A program made the translations under genes and the position numbers. DNA of 64,000 nucleotides from Clostridium estertheticum (GTDB taxonomy: Bacteria > Bacillota > Clostridia > Clostridiales > Clostridiaceae): assembly GCF_011065935.2 (NCBI RefSeq), contig NZ_JAAMNH020000001.1:4795001-4859000 (forward strand), read 5' to 3'. The notes beneath the pieces were generated by a model that was given only the letters and a program-made list of their open reading frames with translations, was not told the origin of the DNA and made no database searches. Positions 9,354 to 18,985 of the stretch are shown here, one piece after another; within the stretch, counting starts at the first letter, position 1; each line of letters opens with the position of its first letter.

Positions 9354-10304
9354 TTACCTTCCTTCTTTCCTTAATTCTTCAGCAATCTTTTCTATTCTTC
9401 TTAATCTATGATTAATTCCTGATTTCCCCACTGGAGGCTCAAGCATTGCACCAAGCTCCTTTAGTGATTCATCCGGGTAATCTAGTCTTAACTCCGCAAT
9501 CTCCCTTAAATTTTTAGGAAGCCTTTGGAAACCTACTTCCCTTTGTATTAATTTAATGCTTTCTACTTGCCTTACAGATGCATTTACGGTTTTACTAAGA
9601 TTGGCGGTTTCGCAATTAACAAGCCTATTTACATTGTTTCTCATTTCCTTCATTATTCTAACATTCTCCAGGAATAATAAGGAGTTATGGGCACCAATTA
9701 TATTAAGCAGGTCAACAATCTGCTCGCCCTCTTTAATATAAATTACAAAACTACTTTTTCGTTGTATTATCTTTGATAATAGCCCATAACTATTAATAAG
9801 AGCGCAAAGCTCCTCTGCATAATCACTATCATGTGTAACAAATTCTACATGGTAGTTTTTCTCTGGATTACTAATACTTCCCCCACCTAAAAAGGCACCT
9901 CTTATATATTTACGTTTGCATTCTTCAGCGTCAATTAATCTTTCTGGTATAGTATAATCTACGGAAAAAAAGTTCTCGTCTTCTAGTACTGCCACTTGCT
10001 TTAATAGGTCCTTAACACCCATTTCTTCTGTAATTATAACCACATAAACATTCTTTTTCTTAAGAGAATTACTTCTCTTAACTAGTAATCTAGCATGAAT
10101 GGCAAAATGTTCTTTTAATAATTTAAATATAAGTCTTGCTATTGCAGGATTTTCAGTGGTTATTTGAAAATTTACCTGTTTATTTGAACCAAGTCCAATA
10201 GTTCCACTAACCTTCATTATAGCCGCCAGTTCTGCAATGGCCTCTTTTTTACTCATTTCTGTAAATCTACAAATTTCATTTTTAACCTTAGACGAAAATG
10301 ACAT
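9354..10304 (-). CDS. whiA: DNA-binding protein WhiA
   Basis: A 316-residue WhiA. The N-terminal two-thirds is the degenerate LAGLIDADG-like fold (SSKVKNEIC at the start, RKYIRGAFLGGGSISNP near 130-145). The C-terminal helix-turn-helix is about residues 220-310 (LPKNLREIAELRLDYPDESLKELG, GKSGINHRLRRIEKIA). In Bacillus WhiA influences cell division and chromosome segregation; in actinomycetes it drives sporulation transcription. It is the third gene of the conserved rapZ-yvcK-whiA operon, starting 20 bp after yvcK. Confidence 0.95.
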   Translation of the reverse strand: MSFSSKVKNEICRFTEMSKKEAIAELAAIMKVSGTIGLGSNKQVNFQITTENPAIARLIFKLLKEHFAIHARLLVKRSNSLKKKNVYVVIITEEMGVKDLLKQVAVLEDENFFSVDYTIPERLIDAEECKRKYIRGAFLGGGSISNPEKNYHVEFVTHDSDYAEELCALINSYGLLSKIIQRKSSFVIYIKEGEQIVDLLNIIGAHNSLLFLENVRIMKEMRNNVNRLVNCETANLSKTVNASVRQVESIKLIQREVGFQRLPKNLREIAELRLDYPDESLKELGAMLEPPVGKSGINHRLRRIEKIAEELRKEGR

Positions 10305-10324
10305 TATTTTACTCCTTATTCTGT

Positions 10325-11656
10325 TTATTTATTTTTATGCTCCTTAAGCCTCTGTGATAAATATAAGTACTCTACTGTTCTCTTTTTATCGTAAAATAAC
10401 TTTTTCTCCATAATTGTTTCTAATAAAATGGCTGCAAGCTTGTCTTCATCATGCCTTACATATCCCTTTTGAATTTTGACAAAATCACTCTTAATTACCT
10501 CTATACCAAGCTTTGCAACTTCCTTATCATTTATATTAACCATATTAGAATTATCCTTTTGATATTTCTCTTCTAAATCAACACTTATTTTCCCTATGTT
10601 TACTAAAACATAATCCACAACCTTGCACTGTGCGTGTTTAGTAATAGCATTTATATGATCGCCTACACTATAATTATCACTTTCTCCTGGTTGGGTCATT
10701 ATATTTGACACATAAATTCTTAAAGCTTTTGTTTTATCTAATGCGTCTGTTATGTCCCTTACTAATAGATTTGGAATAATGCTAGTATAAAGACTACCTG
10801 GTCCTAGGATTACTGCATCTGCCCCGCTTATAGCAATTAATGCTTCCTTAATTGCTTTAGCGTCTTTAGGCTCTATAAAAATTTCCTCAATAGGGCTGTT
10901 ATTGTCTAGAGCGGCTTTGGGTATATTTGATTCTCCGTCAATTATTTTTCCATTTTGGAGTTGCGCCTTCAAAATCATATTATCTAATGTAACTGGGATA
11001 ACCCTTCCGGTTACAGCCAGAACCGAACTCATTTTCTGCACTGCTTCTTCGAAATTATTTGAAATCCCATCCATTGCTGCTAAAAATAAATTACCAAAAC
11101 TTTGATCCTTTAATCTTCCATCTTTAAATCTATACTGCAATAATTCCTCCATTAGTGGCTCTGTATCTGCTAATGCTAAAATACAATTTCTAATATCCCC
11201 CGGGGGGAGAATACCTAAATCTTCTCTTAAAACACCAGATCCCCCGCCATCATCTGCCACCGTAACTATTGCAGTTATATTATTGGTATATTTTTTTAAC
11301 CCTCGAAGCATGGTTGCAAGCCCTGTACCGCCTCCGATTACTACAATTTTAGGGCCTTTTACAAGTGCCCTCTTTTCATAAATTAAATCTCCTAAGTTCT
11401 TAGAGTCCATTGCTACATCTACATTTCCTATGTTTATTAGGATAATAAAGGATTTAATAATTTGCATTGAGGCAATATATAATATCAAAACTCCTAGCCC
11501 TATAATAAATATAGAAAAGCTTATATTTTTCGTCCATAAATGTTTTTTATTAATAAATTCAATAATTCCATAAAGCAAAAATAAAATTCCTACAATCTCT
11601 AGAAGAATCCACCTTTTTATATTAATACCAGGCTTTAGAAGTTCCCTGGTTATCAT
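10325..11656 (-). CDS. yvcK: YvcK/CofD-like gluconeogenesis factor with N-terminal membrane anchor
   Basis: Residues from about 100 onward form the UPF0052/CofD-like domain (KIVVIGGGTGLATMLRGLK, ADDGGGSGVLRE, PPGDIRNC). It binds a nucleotide sugar in Bacillus YvcK and is needed for growth on gluconeogenic carbon and for cell shape. Unlike Bacillus YvcK (about 317 residues) this one is 443 long, with two hydrophobic helices at about 17-34 and 44-72, so it is probably tethered to the membrane; that form is common in clostridia. The ATG overlaps the rapZ stop codon by 4 bp, suggesting translational coupling. Confidence 0.93.
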   Translation of the reverse strand: MITRELLKPGINIKRWILLEIVGILFLLYGIIEFINKKHLWTKNISFSIFIIGLGVLILYIASMQIIKSFIILINIGNVDVAMDSKNLGDLIYEKRALVKGPKIVVIGGGTGLATMLRGLKKYTNNITAIVTVADDGGGSGVLREDLGILPPGDIRNCILALADTEPLMEELLQYRFKDGRLKDQSFGNLFLAAMDGISNNFEEAVQKMSSVLAVTGRVIPVTLDNMILKAQLQNGKIIDGESNIPKAALDNNSPIEEIFIEPKDAKAIKEALIAISGADAVILGPGSLYTSIIPNLLVRDITDALDKTKALRIYVSNIMTQPGESDNYSVGDHINAITKHAQCKVVDYVLVNIGKISVDLEEKYQKDNSNMVNINDKEVAKLGIEVIKSDFVKIQKGYVRHDEDKLAAILLETIMEKKLFYDKKRTVEYLYLSQRLKEHKNK

Positions 11657-12537
11657 AGCTTCCCGCCACCTCTATTCACATCTTCGTATATATCCCTGTG
11701 ATCTATATTAACGCTATACCCACTCTGCTCTAGTAGTTCATAAATTTTGTTTGCTATAGCTACAGATCTGTGTCTTCCCCCCGTGCATCCAATAGACACT
11801 ATAAGTTGTCTTTTTCCCTCTTTTTTATAATTTGGAATAAGAAATTCTAACATATCCTGAAGCTTCTCTATAAATATTTTAGTCCCCTCAAAATCTAACA
11901 CATAATCTCTAACCGGTTTTTCATTACCTGAATACTGCTTAAGCTCTGGAATATAATATGGATTTGGCAAAAACCTAACATCAAATACTAAATCCGAATC
12001 CACAGGTATCCCGTATTTAAATCCAAAAGAAAGCACAGTTATCATAAGTTTAGTCTCTATCTGACCTTCCTCACCATAAATATCATTTATCTTTTCTGTA
12101 AGTTCTCTTGCTGAAAGTTTAGTAGTATTAATTATATGGTCAGCACGCTCACGTACATCCTTAAGTTTTTTTCTTTCAGTAGCTATTCCATTTAAAACTC
12201 TTCCCTCTGGTGCTAGCGGATGTTTTCGTCTTGACTCTTTATACCTTTTAACAAGTACTTCATCTGAGGCCTCTAAAAATAATATTTCATACATATATCC
12301 TTGTTCTTTTAGAAATGTTAAACTTTCAAACAAATCATCAAAAAACTTTCCGCCTCTAATATCTATAACTAATGCAATTTTATCTATATTTCCGTTAGTT
12401 TGATAACAAGCCTCCGCAAATTTGGGAATTACAGTTGGAGGCAAATTATCCACACAAAAGAAACCTAAATCTTCAAGGTTTCTTATGGTTTGCGTTTTAC
12501 CAGCACCTGACAACCCTGTTAATATAACAAATCTCAT
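11653..12537 (-). CDS. rapZ: RNase adapter / nucleotide-binding protein RapZ (YvcJ)
   Basis: A 294-residue P-loop protein. Walker A is GLSGAGKT (residues 8-15), and the C-terminal domain has the family hallmark GCTGGRHRSVA. In E. coli RapZ presents the sRNA GlmZ to RNase E. In Firmicutes the orthologue YvcJ hydrolyses nucleotides and affects competence, so the RNase-adapter role is not assured here. It is first gene of the rapZ-yvcK-whiA operon, with an extended -10 promoter upstream at 12655-12664. Confidence 0.94.
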   Translation of the reverse strand: MRFVILTGLSGAGKTQTIRNLEDLGFFCVDNLPPTVIPKFAEACYQTNGNIDKIALVIDIRGGKFFDDLFESLTFLKEQGYMYEILFLEASDEVLVKRYKESRRKHPLAPEGRVLNGIATERKKLKDVRERADHIINTTKLSARELTEKINDIYGEEGQIETKLMITVLSFGFKYGIPVDSDLVFDVRFLPNPYYIPELKQYSGNEKPVRDYVLDFEGTKIFIEKLQDMLEFLIPNYKKEGKRQLIVSIGCTGGRHRSVAIANKIYELLEQSGYSVNIDHRDIYEDVNRGGGKL

Positions 12538-12755
12538 TTAAAAACCCCCTTTACAAAGTCATTAATATTTATTTTTAACTGGATCATTTAATTGCGCAAA
12601 ATTATAAAATAATAGTTTTTTTATCTTGTTGTACTAATACAGTTTCATTTTTTTATTATAACACATTTAGAGGTGATTAAGCATCTGAAAATAATAACAA
12701 GTTAGCCATACTAGATTATTTTTTGAAAATATTTTCAAGATATGTGAGAATAAAA
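12538..12755 (-). promoter_or_regulatory. Leader and promoter of rapZ-yvcK-whiA
   Basis: Gene-free stretch of about 315 bp between rapZ and murB. On the minus strand an extended -10 element TGTTATAAT is at 12655-12663; a second TATAAT lies at 12601-12606. The murB terminator occupies the far side (12756-12789). Confidence 0.55.
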
Positions 12756-12789
12756 AAAATGCACAACAAATTAAACCGTTGTGCATTTT
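12756..12789 (-). terminator. Terminator of murB
   Basis: A 12-bp perfect stem AAAATGCACAAC/GTTGTGCATTTT with a 10-nt loop, followed on the minus strand by a run of eight T. Very strong rho-independent terminator. Confidence 0.93.
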
Positions 12790-12852
12790 GAAATCTTATT
12801 TTCTCTATAAACTCTCGCTTAATCATCACCTGCAGTGCTGAAATATGGTTAT

Positions 12853-13788
12853 TTAAACCTGTTTAGAGGATTCTTTTTCTTCTCCCCAAATTTTTACTTC
12901 AGTGTGAAGCTGTACACCAAATTTTTCTTCCACGACCTGCTGCACAAGCTGAATCAAGTCCATAATATCCTTTGCACTGGCATTATTCTTGTTAATAATA
13001 AAACCAGAATGCTTTTCAGATACTTGAGCACCCCCTATATAAGTGCCTTTTAAACAACAATCTTCTATAAGCTTACCTGCAAAATGGCCCTCTGGCCTCT
13101 TAAATGTACTTCCTGCTGATGGGTATTCTAATGGTTGCTTATCACTTCTTCTTTTTGCAAGAGTGTCCATCCTCGCTTTTATAACTTTCACATCTCCCAC
13201 CTGAAGACTAAGAGTAACTGATACCACTGTATATCCATACTTTAAAATTGCGCTACTCCTATAAGCAAGTTCCATTTCACCGTTTGTTAATGTTAATAAT
13301 TCTCCGTTACCATCAATTGCTAACATACTTTCCATTACCATAGACATTTCGCCATCATAGGCTCCTGCATTCATAGCTGCTGCGCCACCAATGCTGCCTG
13401 GAATTCCACTAGCAAACTCCATGCCTTTAAGACCACTGCCTAAAGCTACCTCTGCCACATCGAATAATGTAGCTCCACTTTGTGCCATTATTTTATTTCC
13501 TTGTACCTCAATTTTATCAATCTTAGATAGTTTAATAACTACCCCTCTAATTCCACCATCTTTTACAAGTAGATTGGAACCATTACCTATTAAATAATAT
13601 TTCACTCCATTTTCTTTGCAAATTTTTATCACAGCTTGAATTTCACTAATGTCCTCTGGAGTTACTAAAATATCCGCCGGTCCACCTACTTTGAAATAAG
13701 TATGGTTTTTCATTGGTTCATCTATCATTATGTTAGCTCTGTCTATTGCTTCATATAATTGTTTAAATAATTCTACATATTTCTTCAT
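12853..13788 (-). CDS. murB: UDP-N-acetylenolpyruvoylglucosamine reductase MurB
   Basis: FAD- and NADPH-dependent reduction of UDP-GlcNAc-enolpyruvate to UDP-MurNAc in cytosolic peptidoglycan precursor synthesis. The 311 residues show the FAD-binding segment (NHTYFKVGGPADI, LIGNGSNLLV), GIPGSIGGAAAMNAGAYDGE, and the C-terminal substrate part (SAGSTFKRPEG, GGAQVSEKHSGFIIN), which fits the short type II MurB. The start is ATG at 13786-13788; an in-frame GTG six bases upstream lies inside the ribosome binding site. It is monocistronic, ending in a strong terminator. Confidence 0.96.
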   Translation of the reverse strand: MKKYVELFKQLYEAIDRANIMIDEPMKNHTYFKVGGPADILVTPEDISEIQAVIKICKENGVKYYLIGNGSNLLVKDGGIRGVVIKLSKIDKIEVQGNKIMAQSGATLFDVAEVALGSGLKGMEFASGIPGSIGGAAAMNAGAYDGEMSMVMESMLAIDGNGELLTLTNGEMELAYRSSAILKYGYTVVSVTLSLQVGDVKVIKARMDTLAKRRSDKQPLEYPSAGSTFKRPEGHFAGKLIEDCCLKGTYIGGAQVSEKHSGFIINKNNASAKDIMDLIQLVQQVVEEKFGVQLHTEVKIWGEEKESSKQV

Positions 13789-13827
13789 ATACACTCCTCA
13801 AACATATTGATATATTTATATACTCCC

Positions 13828-13855
13828 CTAGCATAAATTATATAATTCATGCTAG
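13828..13855. repeat. Palindrome between uvrC and murB
   Basis: CTAGCAT/ATGCTAG arms flank an inner AATTAT/ATAATT palindrome, making a 28-bp near-perfect inverted repeat 40 bp upstream of the murB start. It lacks a T-tract, so it is either an operator-like site for murB or a weak uvrC terminator. Confidence 0.45.
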
Positions 13856-13947
13856 TAAAGTTATAGCCATTTTATTTTAACCTTTTTTACTAGATATTTC
13901 AACATTTTATATTCATCATTGTTTATTGTTCATTTTTCTGTCACAAT

Positions 13948-15810
13948 TTACTGTTTTTTAAAATATTCTAAAACACATTGAGCTGCTTTACTGTCTATGG
14001 AGGGAGTATCCATTAATTCCTTCATACTTGCTTTTTTTATATTATCAATGTTACCAAATTTCTTGAGTAGCGCTCTTCTTCTCTTTTCCCCTATACTAGG
14101 TATATTATCTAATATAGAATATAGAGTTCTTTTGTCTCTTAGTGTTCTGTGATAAGTAATAGCGAATCTATGCACCTCATCCTGTATTCTAGTGATTAAA
14201 TGCATGCTTTGAGAATTACTTTTCATAATCAACTCTATATTATTATATATTAAACCTCTAGTTTTGTGCTTGTCATCTTTAACCATTCCACATACAGGTA
14301 TATTGATATTAAGACTATTTAATACCTCCAGAGCCACATTAACCTGTCCTTTTCCACCGTCCATAAGAATTAAATCAGGAAATATACAAAACTTTCCTTT
14401 ACTTAATTCTAAATTTCTCTCTTTTATTTCTTCAACTTCATAAAGTCCCCGCTTAAATCTTCGCTCTAAAATTTCACGCATACTATCATAATCGTTAGCA
14501 CCTATTACGGATTTTATTTTAAACCTTCTATAATCACTGCTTTTAGGTTTTCCATCTTCAAAAACTACCATAGTACCTACAGAATCCACCCCCATTATAT
14601 TTGAAATATCATAGGATTCAATTCGCTCTGGTATTTCATCCATTTCCAATAGTTCTACAAGCTCCTGCAGTGCAATTTTATGAATTTCCTTATCGTCCCG
14701 ATCCTTTATTTTGAATTGCTCAAGGGTTATCTTAGCATTATTTTCTACCATGTCCAAGGTCTTCTTCTTTTCTCCCTTTTGAGGGATTTTAATTGTAACC
14801 TTTGAATCCTTCTTCAAGCTAAGCCATTGTTGCAGAATCTCTCCCTCACTTATAAAAGGAACATATATAATTTTAGGAATAAAGGCTGTTCCTCCATAAA
14901 ATCTCTTTATAAATCCTTCTATAAGTTCACTTCCTAGCTCATCTGCTGCATCATTTAAAATAAAATGTTCCCGGCCTACTATCTTGCCATCTCGAAGGAA
15001 AAACACCTGGAGGCAAACATCTTTTTCATCCACATATAAATTAATAAAATCTTCATTCTCACAATTTCCTATTACAATCTTTTGCTTTTCATTTATCTTA
15101 TCTATAGCCAAAATTTTATCGCGAAGTACTGCTGCTTTTTCAAATTCTAAAGACTCCGACGCGCTTTCCATCTGTTGCTTTAGATCATCCACTATATTTC
15201 TATCTTTTCCTGTAAGTAACTCCATTGTTCCTTTTATAAATTTGCCATAATCTTCTCTACTAATATAACCTGCACAGGGTGCCTTGCAGAGGCCGATATG
15301 ATAATTCAAACAAGGCCTTGTATGCGGTAATCCCTCTTTTATAACTCGTTTGCAGGTTCTAAGTGGAAATATTTTTTTTATAAGTTCAATAACCGTATAT
15401 ACGGCCGCTGAATCTGTATAGGGTCCAAAATATTTCCCTCCATCATTTGCAATATTTCTAGTTACAAAAACTCTTGGGAATTCTTCATTTATAGTTATCT
15501 TTATAAATGGATAGTGCTTGTCATCCTTAAGCAAAATATTGTATCTTGGGCTATGTTTTTTAATAAGATTACACTCGAGTATTAGCGCTTCCATTTCTGA
15601 ATCAGTCACTATATATTCAAATTCAGCTATATTTTTCACCATAGCCTTAACTTTCTCAGAATGATTTTTGGAAGTTTGAAAATATTGTCTTACTCTGTTT
15701 TTTAATATTTTAGCCTTCCCCACATATATTATTTCGCCAAGATGATTTCTCATAAGATATACTCCTGGCGCCTCTGGAAGAATCTTTAGTTGATATTCAA
15801 AGTCAAACAT
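13948..15810 (-). CDS. uvrC: Excinuclease ABC subunit C
   Basis: UvrC makes both incisions around bulky lesions after UvrA/UvrB loading. The 620-residue protein has an N-terminal GIY-YIG nuclease (PGVYLM, GEIIYVGKAK, about 10-90), a Cys cluster, and a UVR UvrB-binding motif near 200-235. Then come the RNase H-like endonuclease (ERIESYDISNIMG, DLILMDGGKGQ) and C-terminal helix-hairpin-helix repeats (IPSIGEKRRRALLKKF). The start is ATG 15808-15810 after AAGGAGG; the frame remains open to 15903, but the extra 31 codons cross a leader hairpin. It is unlinked from uvrBA, and no LexA box was seen at its promoter. Confidence 0.95.
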   Translation of the reverse strand: MFDFEYQLKILPEAPGVYLMRNHLGEIIYVGKAKILKNRVRQYFQTSKNHSEKVKAMVKNIAEFEYIVTDSEMEALILECNLIKKHSPRYNILLKDDKHYPFIKITINEEFPRVFVTRNIANDGGKYFGPYTDSAAVYTVIELIKKIFPLRTCKRVIKEGLPHTRPCLNYHIGLCKAPCAGYISREDYGKFIKGTMELLTGKDRNIVDDLKQQMESASESLEFEKAAVLRDKILAIDKINEKQKIVIGNCENEDFINLYVDEKDVCLQVFFLRDGKIVGREHFILNDAADELGSELIEGFIKRFYGGTAFIPKIIYVPFISEGEILQQWLSLKKDSKVTIKIPQKGEKKKTLDMVENNAKITLEQFKIKDRDDKEIHKIALQELVELLEMDEIPERIESYDISNIMGVDSVGTMVVFEDGKPKSSDYRRFKIKSVIGANDYDSMREILERRFKRGLYEVEEIKERNLELSKGKFCIFPDLILMDGGKGQVNVALEVLNSLNINIPVCGMVKDDKHKTRGLIYNNIELIMKSNSQSMHLITRIQDEVHRFAITYHRTLRDKRTLYSILDNIPSIGEKRRRALLKKFGNIDNIKKASMKELMDTPSIDSKAAQCVLEYFKKQ

Positions 15811-15815
15811 GCATT

Positions 15816-15885
15816 TCCTCCTTGCTTTTCTCTGGGGTATATAACAATCATTAATTGTTATTCCTCCTAGTCTCTCTGGGGTCAC
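15816..15885 (-). promoter_or_regulatory. uvrC leader: AACAATTAATAATTGTT-type hairpin, duplicated SD segment and small upstream ORF
   Basis: The minus strand reads an ACCCCAGAGA...AGGAGG segment, a 21-bp hairpin (15841-15861), then a second ACCCCAGAGA...AGGAGG just before the uvrC ATG. The first AGGAGG precedes an ATG inside the hairpin's right side that opens a 21-codon frame (MIVIYPREK...) overlapping the uvrC start out of frame. The hairpin belongs to a dispersed family in this window. Confidence 0.5.
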
Positions 15886-15903
15886 ATATTCACAAACAAA
15901 CAT

Positions 15904-16148
15904 ATATAGTCATAATTATGGTTGCATACTCCTATTTCCTGGGCAATTTATTACAAATTGATACATGTATTATGTTACTATTATGCAACTAATGCCAACA
16001 TTTGTCTTATAATTCTCCTTTTTAAGTTAAAACAATAATCAATTATAATCGTGAAAAAACAATTATAAATTATATGAAAATAAAGTCAGATATTGTTCCA
16101 TATCTGACCTTATAATATTAGTCTTTTCACATGTTCTTACTTTTAATT
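15904..16148 (-). terminator. Gap with ftsW-pbp terminator hairpin
   Basis: Within this gene-free stretch, GTCAGATA/TATCTGAC (16085-16092 with 16101-16108) forms a stem-loop 40 bp past the transpeptidase stop codon, followed on the minus strand by TTTATTTTC. Otherwise the gap should contain the uvrC promoter; no clear hexamers were chosen. Confidence 0.6.
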
Positions 16149-17573
16149 TTATTGCAAATAAGCACTAATCATTTCTTTAGTTATTTGGGCAGCAACTCCG
16201 CCGCCTACTCCACCCTCTTCTACAATTACAGCTATAGCAATTTGAGGATTTTCATAGGGTGCAAAACCAATAAACCAGGAATGTGGACCCACTTGTTTAC
16301 TAGCATCACCTTTATGGTCTGCTGTTCCTGTTTTTCCACAAACTGATATGCCAGGCACTGCTGCAGCTGTCCCTGTGCCTTCAGCCACAACATCCCTCAT
16401 TAAATCCTTCATAATCTTAGCATTTTCCTTTGACATGGTTTCTCCTAATGCTTTGGGTGCTACCTTGCTTAGTGATTTACCCTTACTACTCAATATTTCT
16501 TTAACAAGCATTGGTTGCATCATAACACCATCATTAGCAACAGTACTTGCCACTAGTGCCATTTCCATAGGAGAAGCTAAAACCTCAGCCTGACCTATAG
16601 CACTTTGTGCTATATTACCTTTTTCATTGCTTTTATAACTTGGAAATTGACTATTTTCTATGGTTAAGCCTGATGCTGGAGTATCCTTGTTAAAATAAAA
16701 TTTTTCTGCAGTATCCTTTAACGCCTTATTTCCGAGGTCAATACCTAAGGTTCCAAAAACCACGTTACTAGAATGCAAATAAGCAGTTCTAAAATCTATA
16801 TTCCCAAAAACCTCACCATCATAATTTTTAAGTGATGAACTTTGATTGAAAACTAATGTTCCATTATCTTGAAACCTTCTATTGTAAACATTCGGCAGGT
16901 TTTCTAAAGCACTTATTGCCGTAATAGTTTTAAATATAGATCCTGGTGGATATAACCCTGATACCGCTCTATTAACCAGTGGAAAGTCCTTATTTGCTTG
17001 TATTGTTTTCCAATCCTTTTCTAAATTATTAGGATCATAAGAAGGCATAGACACCATTGCTAAAATTTCACCGGTTTTGGGATTCAAAGCCACTATTGCA
17101 CCACGCTTACCTTTTAACGCATTAAAAGCTACATTTTGAAGCTTAGAATCAAGGGTAGTTCTGAGACCATTTCCAACCTTTTCTTCTTCCTTTTTATTAA
17201 AGTCAAGAAACTTTGAAACTACAGTATCCCCAGATCCCATAAGCTCTGCATCATATTTTTTTTCAAGTCCTGCAAGTCCATATATGGGATTCATATACCC
17301 TATAGCATGGGCAAAAACCGCTCCTTGCAAATATTGTTCCTTTTGAGACACATCATTTATTTTAGTACTTTTAGTTAAGGGGGTCATATCTTTGTCGTAA
17401 ATTGTTCCCCTGAGCACCTTATTTCTTTCTGCCCATAATCTCTGATTAAAAGTACTTGACACTGCCTTTTGACTATTAAACATATAAATATAAGTTATGT
17501 AGGAAATTAATGCGATAAAAAGTATTAAAAATACTAACATGACTTTTTTTATATTAATTACAAAATCATTCAT
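16149..17573 (-). CDS. Class B penicillin-binding protein (transpeptidase), PbpA-like
   Basis: A 474-residue cell-wall transpeptidase with an N-terminal membrane helix (about 11-32) and an extracytoplasmic catalytic domain. Active-site motifs are S-I-F-K (Ser near 212), SSN (268-270) and KTG (414-416). The region before the catalytic domain is short, so it lacks the long pedestal of classical PBP2/PBP3. This matches the PbpA type encoded beside a SEDS partner. Its start overlaps the ftsW-like gene by 8 bp, implying translational coupling and a glycosyltransferase-transpeptidase pair. Which process it serves (elongation, division, or spore wall) cannot be read from sequence. Confidence 0.9.
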   Translation of the reverse strand: MNDFVINIKKVMLVFLILFIALISYITYIYMFNSQKAVSSTFNQRLWAERNKVLRGTIYDKDMTPLTKSTKINDVSQKEQYLQGAVFAHAIGYMNPIYGLAGLEKKYDAELMGSGDTVVSKFLDFNKKEEEKVGNGLRTTLDSKLQNVAFNALKGKRGAIVALNPKTGEILAMVSMPSYDPNNLEKDWKTIQANKDFPLVNRAVSGLYPPGSIFKTITAISALENLPNVYNRRFQDNGTLVFNQSSSLKNYDGEVFGNIDFRTAYLHSSNVVFGTLGIDLGNKALKDTAEKFYFNKDTPASGLTIENSQFPSYKSNEKGNIAQSAIGQAEVLASPMEMALVASTVANDGVMMQPMLVKEILSSKGKSLSKVAPKALGETMSKENAKIMKDLMRDVVAEGTGTAAAVPGISVCGKTGTADHKGDASKQVGPHSWFIGFAPYENPQIAIAVIVEEGGVGGGVAAQITKEMISAYLQ

Positions 17574-18810
17574 AACTTTGACCGTCCTCCGAAATTTTTT
17601 GAATTATACCTAGCGAAAAGAAAGTTACTATCATAGAACTTCCACCATAACTAACAAGTGGTAGTGTTATTCCTGTTAATGGTATAGCGCCAACTACCCC
17701 ACCTACAATAACTAATGCTTGAGCGGCTATCATTGTGCTATAACCCACTGCCAGTAGTCTTGAAAATTTATCCTTGCCATAAACAGGCACCCTCATGCAT
17801 CTATAAAACAGTAAAAAATATAATATAAGAATAGCAAGCCCCGTAAGTATACCCATTTCCTCAGATATAGCTGCAAAAATAAAATCTGTATTTCGCACAG
17901 GAACCATTTTAGGATATCCAAGCCCAAGACCTGTTCCAAAAAGACCACCTGACGCTATAGAAATTAAGGATTGTACTACCTGATGTCCTTGATCGTAGCC
18001 GTATTTCCACGGGTCACCCCAAATCAAAATCCTTAGGCGCACATGATCAAAAAGTTTATAGCTTATAAAGCCACCTATCATGAAAAGTACTAAACATACT
18101 AGTACATATTTAAATTTTGATGTAGCAATATATAACATAGTTACTGAAATAGCAAAAAATAAAAGCGCTGACCCTAAATCCTTTTGAATCACCATAAGCC
18201 CAAGCGAAACCATAACTACAATTCCAGGTTCAATTAAGGCTTTAATTTTTATAAGATCAGATTTTTCCTTAATATCATTACCATAATACTGTAGTGATGA
18301 TGCTAAATATGCTACCAGTGATAATTTACCAAATTCTGTTGGTTGGAAACTAAATCCACCAATATTTACCCAGTTTTTAGCTCCATAAGTTGGATTTGCA
18401 AAAATACTTCCCATTGACATAAGAACAAGAGTGCATATTAAATAAAACCATTTATACTTTCCAAAACTAGATAAACTAGGAAGAAGCACTACTACTAAAA
18501 TGAATATGGCAATGCCTACGGTATACCATATAAGTTGTTTAAGCGCCACAGCAGAATCTAGCCTATATAGCATGCCCATGCCTATAACCGCCAAAACATT
18601 TGAAAATAATAATATATATTTATCTCCGTCGGGAAAAAACCTTCTTATTATAAAATGAGAATATCCAAAAAGCACACATATTATTACACCCATAATCAAG
18701 GCGCCTTTATCAAGCCCATCTTTACCAATAAAGAACATATTTACAAACAAAACTATACATAAAAGATAAGTATACCTTAGAAGTTTTCGTTCTTCCTTTA
18801 TACTTTCCAT
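17566..18810 (-). CDS. FtsW/RodA/SpoVE-family peptidoglycan glycosyltransferase (SEDS)
   Basis: A 414-residue polytopic membrane protein with about ten hydrophobic helices. SEDS signatures are the loop GGFSFQPTEFGKLSLVAYLAS (near 150-170), IQKDLGSALLFF, GYQ-like GYDQGHQVVQSLISIASGG, and the C-terminal IPLTGITLPLVSYGGSSM. It polymerises lipid II on the outer face of the membrane. It is sandwiched between an FHA protein and a transpeptidase, like the fhaB-rodA-pbpA clusters of actinobacteria. Assignment to FtsW, RodA or SpoVE cannot be decided. A GAGGTGAT ribosome site precedes the ATG. Confidence 0.92.
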   Translation of the reverse strand: MESIKEERKLLRYTYLLCIVLFVNMFFIGKDGLDKGALIMGVIICVLFGYSHFIIRRFFPDGDKYILLFSNVLAVIGMGMLYRLDSAVALKQLIWYTVGIAIFILVVVLLPSLSSFGKYKWFYLICTLVLMSMGSIFANPTYGAKNWVNIGGFSFQPTEFGKLSLVAYLASSLQYYGNDIKEKSDLIKIKALIEPGIVVMVSLGLMVIQKDLGSALLFFAISVTMLYIATSKFKYVLVCLVLFMIGGFISYKLFDHVRLRILIWGDPWKYGYDQGHQVVQSLISIASGGLFGTGLGLGYPKMVPVRNTDFIFAAISEEMGILTGLAILILYFLLFYRCMRVPVYGKDKFSRLLAVGYSTMIAAQALVIVGGVVGAIPLTGITLPLVSYGGSSMIVTFFSLGIIQKISEDGQSYE

Positions 18811-18820
18811 GCTATCACCT

Positions 18821-18871
18821 CGTTAATCATCACCTACGCAGCTGTTCATCACCTTCGGTGCTGAAATTTAA
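18821..18871. repeat. TTAATCATCACCT small repeat in the ftsW-like leader
   Basis: TTAATCATCACCT followed by TTCATCACCTTCGGTGCTGAA resembles stretches at 12818-12845 and 34088-34137. Mini-hairpin CACC-TTC-GGTG is included. It lies immediately upstream of the ftsW-like ribosome site. Confidence 0.4.
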
Positions 18872-18985
18872 CAACTTCAGAAGGAGGTTTTAACACCAAC
18901 TAAAGTTTTATTTTTCTCTGTGGTCGTCATCTCCACTTATATACTTAAGAGCCTTTCCTTCTATAATGTTGTTAAAACTCACAAT

